This document shows positions 23,855-36,300 of a stretch of 64,000 nt of DNA, one piece after another (the first letter of the stretch is position 1; each line of letters starts with the position of its first letter). The DNA lies in contig NC_091015.1 of NCBI RefSeq assembly GCF_041296385.1, positions 51,092,345-51,156,344 of the forward strand. Direction: 5' to 3'. The notes below the pieces were generated by a model. The model searched no databases. It worked only from the letters and a program-made list of their open reading frames with translations, and had not been told where the DNA came from. A program made the translations under genes and the position numbers. The stretch is from Aphelocoma coerulescens. Lineage: Eukaryota; Chordata; Aves; Passeriformes; Corvidae.

Positions 23855-23862
23855 TGGTGACC
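23855..23862 (+). other. Possible retroviral primer-binding-site remnant
   Basis: TGGTGACC sits one base after the terminal CA of the LTR-like block, where a tRNA primer site would start. Only eight bases match before the sequence changes to an A-rich run, so it may be chance. Confidence 0.3.
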
Positions 23863-26800
23863 ACAAAATAATCATACACAAAATGGGGCCCTGAACTTAG
23901 CTGAGAGATCAAGGCATAGCAAAAATGATTTGCCCATCTAGTACCTACATTGGGCCACATTCTTGTAGTAATAGCAGTGCTAAAAGCAGCAGACTGCAGC
24001 TCAGACCTTCAGAGGCTTGCCAGTTTCCCACGGGGTTTGGGGAAGAGATAGCCCTCTCCTTCCCTCCCTCTACTCCAGAAAGGAGTTTTTTTGGACCCTC
24101 TTGCAGCAGATGTGGGTCTGGCAACCCTTGATGGAACAGGACCTAGGAAACCCTGGGAGAGATTTCTACATATGGCTACAAAGCTGCAGAGTGGCCCAGG
24201 GGACATCCCTTGTCGTGTCCTTAGTCCTCCATCAGGGAATGATGCAGCTGGGCCATTGTCCATAGAAAAGAGCCTGCAAAAAATTAGTTTATTGTTACTG
24301 TAGGGTATCTGAGTTGAATTGACTGAATCTAAGGAGTTGATTCTCATCATTTCCAAGGGGTCTGCCCGTTCATTTAACAGTAGAAAATGACCAGGGAGGG
24401 ACCACAACAGCCACCATCACCTTGTAACCTTTCAACCTTGTAAAACTTTGGTTTAACACATAGACTGCCTCTGTTGCTTTTCCATACGTTGCAATGTTTG
24501 TAGGAAAGAGTCCTTTGTATGCCACCTGCCCTCCAAAATGCAAATCCCCCACTTAAAATGAGAGCAGTGGGCAGCCTGCAGACTACAGGTGACATAAACC
24601 GGAGCTCATGATATCATAAAATGGAACACAAGCTGCAATGTTTGCATTTAAATTGAGCTGTCTGAACAAATGCTTTGGAATTGTTCATAAACAAGGGGTT
24701 CCAGTAAAAATGTGACTAATGCCATTAGTCATCAGAAGTGGACCTTCCGCATTGCCACAGCCACCAGTGGCAGAGTTCCTGCTGCCTTCAGCAGGAGTGG
24801 GTTATGTTTCTCGGAGATTTAGTGCCCTCACCTAGCATGTCAAAACCGTCAAGGTCCACAGTATGTGAAATGTTATGCTTAATAGCAGAAGAAAAGACTG
24901 TTTAGGAACACGAGGAAGCTGATGTGAAAGGGGCAATAAAAGAGTGCATTAAATGATGATGCCTCTTTTGAAAGGAAATTCACAGGCATCTGGGGCCATT
25001 ACCTTTCATATCCCAGCAATCAGGAAATTAACCTTTAACCCTTCTCTGTTGACCTCCTCTCCTTTCTCTTTTTCTGTCATTCATTCTTTTTTCCTAATGA
25101 CTGGAGAAGATAGATACAGTCTATGATTTATGCTTCTGAAGGCTACAGTCTGCCTCCTTCCTATACCTTCCCAAGTGCTTCAATGTCTGTGTTCACTCAA
25201 CTCTAGAAAGAGTCAAAGCTTCACTCAGATTTATTTTCGTGTCATACTTTCCAACACCTGATTTGTTTATGCTTCATTTATTCCAAACCCCATGTTACCT
25301 AATTACCCCTGACCTAGATGTAAATCTTACTCCCATCTTTGCTGTTACCTGGAGGCAGGCAAAGCACTGGAGGTGTTGGGAGCCCTCTGCTTCAAGGAGA
25401 GGTTGGGCCCTTGGGAGCTGCACAGCGTGATGCTGCACAGGGGGTACATAGAAATACACCACGACTCTGTTACAAAACCAAAATCAGGAATAAGAGCCAC
25501 CTTTAATATCTCATCCTGAGGGAGAGGAACGAAGGAGTAAATGACTGTTTCACCTTCTGATTCCAGGGAGATCTGGCAGATACAGCATCAGATAATAGGT
25601 TTCAGAAAAAGTGTGATAACATCACTTCTAAGAACAGAAATGGTGACTATAATGCCAACAAACACTGGTGGCAACTCTTCAGGGCCATGATGACTGCACA
25701 CAAAATCTCTGAAATACTGTGAGTTAGCAATATTAGCTTTATCAGGAAAAGAACTAGGAGAGCAAAACATGGCCTCTTGTCACAGAAAATGGAAATTCTG
25801 TCTGAGTAAGGTCTGAGCAGCCTTTGCCTGCAGAGCAGCTGAAAGTCCTGAGTCATCACGCTGAATTGTAAGCTGCCAGCTGCAAATCCAGCACTGAATT
25901 CCCACCTATGTTCACTGCATGTATTGGAAAAGAAATTTTGCTGACATAGCTGTACTTCACTGCATGCCAAAATACGAGTTTCTCCTATGTTTTTGTTTTC
26001 TTTGGAGGTTTCCCCTCCCTGCCTTGGGTTGTGCCTCTTACCAAGAGCTAAGACCGGCATAACTAGTCCTCAGACCATCGCACTCAGACACGTGGTGACT
26101 TGGTTCTTGCCTACCCACCTGGTTTTTCAACTTTTTAACCTGAAGAAACCAAAGATCCTTCCCTTTAAGCCTTGCTGGGTCACACTGGTACTGTTCAGCA
26201 TGTCTGGAGTCACCCAGAAGCTGTGTGCTGATTTAGCCTTGAGTGATGGCTTTTCCTTCAGAGCCAGCTAAGTTCTTGCCCAGAGAAATGAAGACTGTGT
26301 GGGCACCACCTGCAGTTCCTGATGACTGGCCCAGCTTTGCAGAGAAGATATATTGGGAAGAGGTGATTTTTTCAGGTTATTGAATAGGGGTGTGCTCTGC
26401 ATGGTGGAGGGTAGGAGCCTGCTTCCCCACCAGAGCTGCACCATCACTGCTTGTCTCCTGCTCTTGTGCAGACCCTGCCAGCTCACAAGGCACCATTCAA
26501 TTTATTTCCTCTGGGCCCTGTCAGAGGATTTGCTGCTATTTGCAGAGAGCTGCTCTGAAGCTTCTGGGGAGGTGTAGTTTTCTCTGGTGTATTTGCCAGC
26601 CACTCGAGGCGACTGTCTCCTCCCCTGGCTGTGGCAGCCCCAGCACACTTTGCTTTTTGGTGGGTGCTCTCATCCATCCGGGAACTGCAGCAGTGGCACA
26701 TATGCATGGGACAAAAGGGTGCCTCCTGCTCTGTCTGGGACCAGGAGTGCTCAAGGGACAACATGTCAAGAAGCTGGTAATAGAAATAAATGAAGGCAAA

Positions 26801-29539
26801 CCCCGCTCCTATTGTCCACAGAGGCTATTTTTGGTGCAACTATTTTAAGGGTTGTTCTCCTGGCATTCCACATCCTGACATTTCAGCACATTTGCCTCAC
26901 CTACTGTCTGCATTACTGGGTTTTCAGCTACAGATCATCCCTATCAAGTCACTGCAGTGATTTTTTTATGCCCTATCTGTGTTGTACACACAGTGTCATC
27001 AGCACCTTTCATTTATAAAACAATAACTCCAGGAATAAAAGGGGCGTATCCACTCTCCCCCTGCCCCCAGCACTTACAAGCCTCAGCATCATTTTAATAT
27101 TCAATGTATGATGCCTTAGTTGGGCAAAACACACTTTGTGCAGGAGCTGTTTAATAAAATAAAAACATGCTCCAAAGTGACCCACATGACAAGGGTAATT
27201 TAGTATGCTGCTCTTTGTGCTTTCTGTCTTACTTCTGCTGTTTACAGATTTTTTTTTTCTCATCTGTTTGCACAGGGAATAGATGCTGATGTTGTCCTTT
27301 TAATGAATAAATCTCTTTTTAGTATGTTGGCCAGCACAATAAAAAAATTATCAAACAAATTAGAGCCTGAACCTGCAACCTTTTCTGATGAAAAGAAAAC
27401 CTGCTTGTGGGCCAGCTCCCTGGCTTACAAGGGGCTTTTTCTGGAGGAAGAGCTGCTCGCGTGAGCTACATGTACAAGGTCTCAGAATTTTTGTGCTGCA
27501 GAGCTTGACTGTCAGCCAAAGCTGGAGGCGGCTCAGCAAAGGGAATAAAGGTGGTTGTCAAAGACGAGTCTCAATTTCCTCTTCCTCTGCCACCTGCTGC
27601 GTTGGAAGGACCAAAGGTTGCTGTAATTTATACCATGGCTTAAAGTCTTGGTGGCATGGTTTGCCTCCAAAGCAAGAATTATGTCTGTGGCAGCTTTTCC
27701 AGCAGGAGAAATTTTTAATGGTGCCTCCAAAATGACATAGATTGCAAAGTAGATTGATGGGAAGAAGTCCCCACAAAGGCTGTTAAATATGAAGGCAGCA
27801 GCTGAGCCTCAGGTACCCTCTGAGCTGTCAGTGTCTGGAGGCTGTGTCTAAAGGAGAGGCACTTCCCGATATTGCTCTTCTGCCATTAGCCATGGGGATC
27901 TCCTCCTGACCTGTTGTGTCTGTCCTTTTGTTTGGAGCTAACACCAGTGATTCCCAGCTCCAAGTTACAGTATTTTCACTTGGCTACATCCCAGAAAGCA
28001 AATGGTGAAGAATGGTCAGGTCATGGTATATATTGCCCCAACTGCTGTACATGAAGCTTCCCTCTTCCCTTCTGCTTCCAGTGGGAGAGGACTTGTACCC
28101 ATCCTTGTGCAGGTGTTGAGGGACCAGCACAATGCAAATGCTTATGGCCTGCATCCTCACCAGCTCAGCTGGAAGTGGATGTCCTGGCCAGAGAAGTTTG
28201 CCTGGCTCAGAAATGCCACCCAGCTTCAGCCAAGGGGATTTCGTGTATAGATCAGGAGGTTGTACAGGACAACACCTGAGAGGCAGCAGAGCTCTGCAGC
28301 TGAGGTTGTCCCCAGCACATGCCAGCTGCCCAGGCAGTGCAAGGGTCCCCAGGTGAGCTTTCAGGATGAGCAAAGCATCTTTTCCTGCACAAGAGAGATG
28401 CTTTTTCTGGGGTTTCAGCCCAGAGAGCATCCATGCGTTGTCCGCTGCCTTGTGCCCCCCACTGTGGCACACTTTTTGCCAGGTTCCTCATCTGCATGGT
28501 GAAGAACAGCTTCATCTTTCTCAGCCTTTCAAAAGAGGGAAGTTGTGTTCCCAGGGGCAATTCCCAGTTCACAGAGTTGTGGACACTGATTTCCCAGAGC
28601 TGGAAATAACAGGACAGGAAGTGTGTGTACAAAGAACTATTTTTATCAATGGATGAATTGTAGTAGGTGCAATAATAAAAAATTAAAACCTAGTATGACT
28701 AAACCAGGCTCTCAGCAGCCCTGGCTCCCACTGTGCTGAAAATGGTATCAGTCTAAGTCTTTTATGAGCTGAAACCTATCAGGTAGTCAAAACTCTGCTT
28801 GGTGTCTTCTCTTGCTCCAGCAAGAATAATCAATAAGGCCTTTGTGTTGTGCCTGGCAAGGAAACGACAAAAACAACTGCATCTTCAGCCAAGAAAAGCC
28901 CTGCAAGGGTAAAGATGATAGGATTTCAACTAAGCAGCAGAAATGCACTTTGGTATGAATAACTTTATAGACTAACATGCCAATGCACGCAGGAAACGTG
29001 GTGCTGCCAGCTAGTGTTGGTTGAGTGTATCCAACAGCAGCCAGCAGCCTGTGGACACCAGTTTTAACACATGTTGGTGGTTAGGAGACCAAGCAAATGC
29101 CAGCAAAATCCTATGAAATAATGCTAGTTTTACAGAAGCAGATATGCAGGGTGGATTATTTAGTAGAAAAAGAAAGGAAATAAAATCCAGAAGGCAATAA
29201 TTCAAACAGTGACAGCTGACTGGACGCATGTCAAAAGGGGAGGCTAATTGAAGAGACATTTCTGCAAATACCCGAAATGCAAACAAAAGCAAGAATCTCC
29301 CACCTTCTGCAGTACTGCCAAAGGTCTTCAGGCACAGAAGTAAGTCCCGGAGTAGAGTCATCAGAGCTCCCCTGTAAAAGAAATAAGCAGGCCCCCAGAT
29401 CTGACCTACCATCCAGAAAAATCTGTCTTCCTCCTCTGAGGGGGCAATCAGGGCCCCTAAGAGCATGAAATAGGTTAGTCTTGGTGGTTGTGTCCAAAGC
29501 CAGAAGGCTACTTTCATTTCTTCTTGCTTCCTCTGCCCC
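23863..29539. other. Non-coding stretch, no gene recognised
   Basis: No exon with a known domain. Several open frames of 80-160 codons (for example 26,390-26,848 on plus and 27,984-28,472 on minus) overlap others on the opposite strand and show no conserved feature. An A/T-rich block at about 27,100-27,380 looks unlike repeat DNA and might be regulatory. No transposon is recognised. Confidence 0.5.
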
Positions 29540-30060
29540 TCGGTGTAGCACATTTAATCTCTGTATGAAGCACAGGATGTTCATGTTTGCCTGAAGCACA
29601 TGTTTCAGAAAGACTTTAATAATTCATTGAAATAATTAAGGGTGAGGAAATCCATAACTTTCTGTGGCAGTTTGCTCCCACTGCCCATCAACCCTAGTGC
29701 TAAAAATGTGTGCCATATTTCCAGTTAAACAGGTCTGATCTCACCATCCAGTCTTTCATATTTGCTGTCCTTTTCCTCCATGAGGTTAAAAGAGCTCTTT
29801 TATGCCCAATAGTTTTCCTCCCTGAGAGAGGAAGAAGCTACTGCCTATCAAATCATTCCTCAGTCATCTTTCTGGTGAGGTAGACAGATTGAACTCCCAG
29901 CCTTCCAGCAGAGAATCGCCCTCAGGTTGTCCAGTTGGTTTGGAGCTCTCTTCCTTATATGTTTGCTGACTTTTTCCAAATACTTCTGGGAACACGGATG
30001 TCAGAATTACACTCGCTATTCCCAATTTAGTTTCATCAGTGCTGCATACAGATGTGCTTA
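29540..30060 (-). mobile_element. Old CR1/L3-type LINE 3' remnant, minus orientation
   Basis: Read on the minus strand, the order of short matches follows the 3' part of amniote CR1/L3 LINEs. An 'AATAG.GTGTAATTCTG' segment comes first, then a 'GGAAAAAGTC' stretch, 'GATGACTGAGGAATGATTTGATAG', the 'GGGAGCAAACTGCCACAGAAAGTTATGGA' block, and a CTTTCTGAAACATGTGCTTCAGG block near the tail. The copy is strongly diverged and has no open frame. Boundaries are approximate. Confidence 0.5.
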
Positions 30061-32789
30061 GTTGTTTTGTTGTTTGTTTTTCTTAATAAATAGCTGTTTA
30101 ATCCTTGGCCATTGGGGTCCCTGGGTTCCTCTGAAGGACCCATCCCAGACTGCAGATATTTTTTCTAGATGCAACAGGCATTTGCTGCTTCTGGTGTGTT
30201 GTACGTTACAGAAAAGGACCCTCCAGTGCAAGCCATCTGAACTGTCCCATGTGTACCCACATGTTATTTGTCCCTCTGAGCATTTTAGAATCATTGGTGA
30301 AGTGTGGTGTACACAAGGGCAGCTGGGGGAAGGTGGCTGGGGTGGTACACTCAGAGCAGGACTTCAACAAAAGAGAGTCACAAAGATTAAGTGTGCCTCT
30401 GGCTGATCCCACAATCAAGGGATCCCAAGTATCCCAAGAGGCTTTTGTTCAGTTTAGCTGTGGTCAGTGCCTCTGCAGCCAAAATCTGTCAAATAGCCTG
30501 AGGCACTTTGTGAAAGAAAGATGGGATTGCAGGTTACTTTTGGCTTGCTGTCTGGTTTTGATCTGCCTGCATCCGTACTCTGCCCTGATCAGCTAGGAGG
30601 CTGAGCAGTTTGGATAAAAGAGCACTTAATAGGAATAACCCTTCTGCTCAGGTGATGGCTCTCTGAAACCAGGATAAGTGTGTGTAGGCCTCACTGTGAG
30701 CCTCTGCTCAGCTGTCCCATACTTACCAGAGGCTGTGTCAGCCCTGTCACTCATGTGATCTCACTGCGCCTCACCCTGCACTGCTTGTCCCCAAAGCCAC
30801 CACGTCTTTTTCAGGATACAGATCCCTCCTCCTCCAATTTTGGAGTTGGCTTGACCATTCTTTGCTGAGGGTCCCATTCAGTCAGTTGTCCTGGCACTTG
30901 CTTAATCTTGGTCTTTTTTTTTTTAGTGTCTGTTACATTATGAAAGCAAAGGGATTCTAGGGGCATAGATTAACAGCTTTTATTGATTCCCTTTCTCCTA
31001 CACACAAGACTAACCAGCATACATGAAGAGCAGGAATAGCCAGAGGGAAACTGAGCACAGAGAGCATTGCACCATGTCCACATCACCCAGGGAAGGATCT
31101 CTTTGAACAAACATGGTTTCCCAGAAATCTAGAGGGACTTTGCAGGACTTGTGAAATCAGAGACATCTGGGTCTCAGGGAAAAAAATTGGTAGTGTGGTT
31201 TGGGATCAGACCTGGGAAGCACAGCTCTTGTCAAGGAAAGAGGGATAGTTTCCTTTGTGGATGACCACAAGAGATAATGAGGGAACAAGTTTTGAGAAAT
31301 TTTGTGCTGAGTTTTTTGAATTTCAGTAATTTACACCAAGACATTTCTTCCAGCATCCAGGAGACAACTTTTGTGAATATATTTGTGATTACATGATCAG
31401 TGAAGGCTGTACATGAAGCAAAATCTTTGGCAGTGTTGTTAGAGATAATGGCATTAGGGAGAAATTCCAAGCAGGGATAATTACTCAGTGTTTAGTAGGC
31501 CTGGTTATGCAAGCTGCCAAAAAAGTAGTGAATGTGAATACCTCCAAGGAAGGACTTTTCTTAATGATGATTTTGTTTTATCACCATCATGCATTTGTTT
31601 GCTTGCAAAGGTTGTATGTGTGCTGTTTATTTCCCGCAATTGATGTACAAAAGGAATAAATAAAGCCTGGTGAGCTGAAGTGAGGAAAGATGGGCAAGTC
31701 AATAAATCACAGAGTCATTAAGAGCAGGGAGCAGATTTTTTATTGCATTGTGAAATGCACAGGAAGCTGCTGAACCCTCCTGCACACAGGCATGAGTCCA
31801 GTCACATGCATATTAAGAGATGAGCCATTGCATTTTGAAGATTAATATTTAGTGAGCAGGCATCATAAAAGAAGACATTACGGGAGTCAAAATTAGAGGC
31901 TGTGAAGACGTAATTGCTTGCTGTGACCACAGACTTCACAGTGGAGTTGATTCCACAGGCAGTGCAGTTTGTTGTCTCATTCATTGTTGGGCCATGGTGT
32001 TGTGGAGCTGTGGAGGAGCAGGACAGTGCTGTAGGGCAGCCTTGGTCACTTCCCTTGCTTTGGCTGAGTGAGACAAGGTGATGGAGAAGAGGGCCAGAGG
32101 AGTCTTCACCCCCACCTCCAGAAAAAAAGAGTCCTTCACTTCCCAGAGTCCGTACCAGATGGATTAAAGTAGGGGAAGTAAACAAGAAACAGAGTCTTCT
32201 CCCTTCTTCCCCAAACCCCCTGCCAAGGACTACAGCAGAGCGAAGGAGGAAGGCCAGTGGGAAGTGGTGGTGCCCATCCTCAGACTGTTTAGCAGATAGG
32301 TGGGGTATCATGTCTGGTGGAGGTGTCCACCAGGTGCAGCAACAACGCAGCCTGTAGAGCACCTGGGTGCTCAAAAGAAACTGGTGCTGTGCAGCTTGTT
32401 AGGAGGGAATCAGAAGTAACAGCCAAGAGGGTAAAGTGCTTGCAGGTGGTGAGGAGGTTATCTCAAAAGGCAGCTTACTACCTGGTCACAGTAAAGGTAT
32501 TTCCAGTTATCAGAAAATGTTTTAAAAAGAAATAAAACCAGGCAGAAAGTAAGCAGCTGGATAGACTATGAAAAATGCATTTAAGCGTAGGTTGTGTCCA
32601 CACCAGGGAAAGCAGAAGAGCAAACAGGTGGAAACCCATAGTAAAAGCAGCCTAAATGGATTTTTGTGGAATAATTTCATTGTTGGCCATAAAACCCAAC
32701 AATAAAACCATTTTCAACTACATGAGGCAGAGGCCACTTGCCAGCAGACACATAGGGCCAAGAGATGACTGTGGGGTAATGGGAGCACT
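30061..32789. other. Non-coding stretch, no gene recognised
   Basis: No recognised exon or transposon. A minus open frame of 190 codons (31,802-32,374) is the longest, but it has no domain and mixed low-complexity content. A T12 run lies near 30,914-30,925. Confidence 0.5.
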
Positions 32790-33360
32790 TAGAGGTAACA
32801 GGAGGATAAGAGCAGAGGCAGACAAGATCTCTGTGCTGGTGTTTGCTGGAGAGGAGCCTCAGGAGACCTCCCATGCCACAGCTTTTTCCAGCTGGAAATG
32901 AGCACGAAACGGCCTCAAGACTGAACTGTCAGAAGAGGAGGCTTTAGAACAAGTTGATGAAACAAACAGCAACAAATCGCTGGGTCCAGCAGTGGTTCAG
33001 CCTGGGCTCCCAAGGAGACTCAATTACAGGACTGCCAAACTACTGACTACCATGTGTAACCCTGCCTTCCATCAGTCATGTGCCAGGAAATGGAGGTGGC
33101 AAATAGGATACTCTCTTTAAATAAAAAAAGAGCTTTGGGAAACCACAGTCTTGTCTGTCTGCCTTCCATTCCAAGCAAAGTGTCAGGCAGTGTGATGAAA
33201 AAAGACCAGACAGACAAGTTGAATTGATACCAGAGGTCTGTTAGAGCCCTTCAGAGGAGCTAGTAGGTCTGTGGATGAGGATGACCCTCTGGACACCGTT
33301 TATTTGGCTTCCCCAAAAGGTGATGACAGGTCTTTCACCCAAGTGTCTGCTTATCATTTA
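32790..33360 (+). mobile_element. Decayed LINE fragment covering the start of the reverse transcriptase
   Basis: On plus, 33,283-33,330 reads PLDTVYLASPKGDDR, a degraded form of the non-LTR reverse-transcriptase motif 'D-x-V-Y-L-D-F-x-K-A-F-D'. Upstream, 32,970-33,065 keeps the typical 'LGP' linker and a block ending in CTACCATGTGTAACC, and 32,830-32,880 keeps a 'FAGEEP' segment. Stops and indels break every frame. It is best assigned to an old CR1-type element; the subfamily is not determined. It cannot encode a working enzyme. Confidence 0.6.
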
Positions 33361-36300
33361 GGAAAGCACACAGATGTGTCTCTGTAGCCATAGTTTTGAT
33401 GACATGAGCCAAGTTTTGCTCTCACCCTTGTGTGTGAGCTGGATTGAGCTCTGCAGGGGCTGAGGAAGAGGAGAGTCACCTGCCCTGTGGCTCATGCCCC
33501 ACCTGGGCAAACCTCACTGTCTTCTTGGAGCTACTACTGGGGATGTGGAGTCAATAAATATCATCACTGACAGACTGCCTTGGCTTAACACAAACCCCAT
33601 AGTGCTATGTGCTATACAGAGGCAATAATAAAGAAAAAAGTGTGTTCTTGCCAATAAATATTTAGCTACAATACATACAGTAGATGCTTAGAAGCAGTAT
33701 CCAAGACTGGATTTGACTCTTCTGTGAGGGATGGTTTCAAGTCTCGTCTGTTCCAGAGCACACCGCCAGGGCTAATGTTTGGGTCAAAAAACCCTTTCAG
33801 GCCCACATCCTTCCCTGCAGCACTGCTGCCTGACCAACCTTTTGCTTGTACACTGCAGTATTCCTATGTTGTTCTTGTATTTACTGGATTGTGTCTGCTG
33901 CTGGAGGAGAGATCCCAGGTCTTCCAAATTGGTTTTGAACTCTAATCTCAACCTGCAGCCTACTTGTAAACCCATTTAGTTTGGGCTTATCTTCAAGTAA
34001 AATAAATATCTAAGATATTCAAGGAAATATGAGGAATTCTCATTTTTGAGCTGACAGCCTGACTCCTGTGCCTTGATTGGGATGTGCTGGAAAGGGAACT
34101 TGGAATGGTTCTTCTTTTTTGGGATTTGTTTGGTCCTCTTTCCTAATTAAAGACCATTGCTCAAGGTTATAGAATCAGCTGATAAACTTGTTTGTGGGGT
34201 TTAAAAGATTAAATCAAACAAGGAAGCTGCTGGATGTGCATTTAAAAACAAATTTCTGGTTTTGCCTTTGAACAGTAGTGGTATATAATATGATGATTAA
34301 AATGGAGAATGAGGAAATATGTTGCTTTGAACAATTTAATCAGTTATTTCCATAGGAGCATGTCAGGGAATCAAGGACACTTGATTTCCCTTCATTGTTC
34401 TGCATAACTGAATATATTTGGGTCATTATATCTGAATAAACAAAATAACATTCTTAAAAGAAAAAAAAAAAAAAAGAATAGTAATAGAAGCAGCAGATTA
34501 AGTGTGGAAAATCAGATTTAACAATTTTCAGAGTCCTTTTTTCCCACTGATGAACTGGGGATTTACATGACTAATGTCTATTAAAACACTTAAATACCCT
34601 TTGCCTCAATGGGAACTGACAATGGGAATATAAATCCTGCCTGCAGCCCATTCTGTCATATGAATTGAGCCTATGAGTGGCTTGGCTTCTTGGTGGGCAA
34701 TTGGCTGGGGTGGAAAGCACAGCCAATGTTCATATAATAGGTTTTCATCTCTGAAGGCAAATGTCAGCATCAATTTACCTCTGGGATCAGTGAGACCTCC
34801 TGAGGGATCACAGCCCTGTGTGGAGGGGTCAGAGCACGAATCCCATGCCCACATTTTAGCAGACATGAGATCAGGCTGGCAGTCACACAGGGAAAGGCCG
34901 AGGAATGCTGTGAGAGTGGGATATGGTCCAAATCAGGATATTTTCTGAATGTGGAAGAAGGAGGATCGGTGATTAGAAATCAAGTTTTCTGTCCTGAGCA
35001 CCAGGGGACAGTTGTAAATAAGTTTCAGTAGCTGTTTTCTTTGTTAATAAAATAAAACACGTAAACACAGCCTAGATGGCCATCCATCAGAAAGGCATTT
35101 TGCATCACATAGGTTTTATGAATATTAGATAATGGAGGAATGTAACAAATAGCCATTTTTGCCTCCCTCTTGAATACCAAATAACGGTTATTAGTATCTG
35201 TCAAATAAATAATGTGAATAATTTAACAAGACATCACTATTGTGAAAGAAATGATATCCCATTCTATTAAGCTTTGGATTCAGTTATTGTGCAAAGATAA
35301 TAAATACATGCAGTAGCTACAGCAATTATGCCCTAGAAATCTACTTCAAGTGTTGCACTGCTTTAAGAAAAGGAAACCATTCAGGCTCTGTGCACACCAC
35401 ACAAATTACATGCCAAATCTTCTGCTCATGTCAACTGGCATGGCTCCAGCTGTTCCAGCTGTGCTCTGTATACAGTGCCCTTCTGTACATTGGGATCATA
35501 TATGCACACACCTTCCTAGCTCCAGGTCCTTAATAGAAGCATATGTGACCTTATCATGTCAACTTGCCGTCACTGCTTAACTTTTGAACCTTTCCCAGCA
35601 AAATCTGCCAGAGGTTTTGCAGGTAGATTCCACAAATCTGCATGAAAGTAGGGGACCAGGAAGGCAAGACAGATCACGTCAATGAAGCTGGTATCTGTCT
35701 GTGCCATGCATCTACAGGAAATCTATCTTAATGCTGTTGGCCAGAGAGCCACAGGCATAAAGAAAGGTGCAACATGAAATATTAGATTAAAAGGATTTCA
35801 ATGATCACCTGGAGGTGATGCTCCTGGAAGGCGTTGGCCTTCCCCTACCAAACAGAGCCACACTCACCCGCTTACAGGCTCAGGATTGCATATTGAATAG
35901 CTTACAACTACTTCAATGATCTTTCTAGAGTCCTGCTTGTTGCTCTTAATTTGATCAGTCAAAATAACTTGGAAAATATTATTATTTAAAATTACTATTT
36001 AGGACTGTAGAAGCCATTCTAATTACAGATGACATTGGGGCCATTACCTTTTGCCAGTATTTTATGTGATAAAACATTTCTTTCTGTACATAGAAAAGTG
36101 TTACATATTTGCATTATTGTTTTCTGTGCTGGATATTTACTGCTCACTCTTTTTTTCTCAGAATGAAGCTGGGGAAAAACATAAATCTCTCATCTGAAAT
36201 TTGAAAGCTTCAAGATGAGGGCTGACAATTTTTTTGCAGCCAGGAACTTGTGTCAAGGACATGCTTTTTACCATCCCCAACCCAAACTTGTTTAAAGTAC

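Noticed and set aside
31802..32374. Open frame of 190 codons on minus
   Set aside because: No known domain or signal and no start-site support. Comparable frames occur in random DNA of this composition.
24991..36051. Shared 16-mer TGGGGCCATTACCTTT at 24,991 and 36,036
   Set aside because: About one such exact 16-mer pair is expected by chance in 64 kb when both strands are considered, and the flanks agree only loosely.
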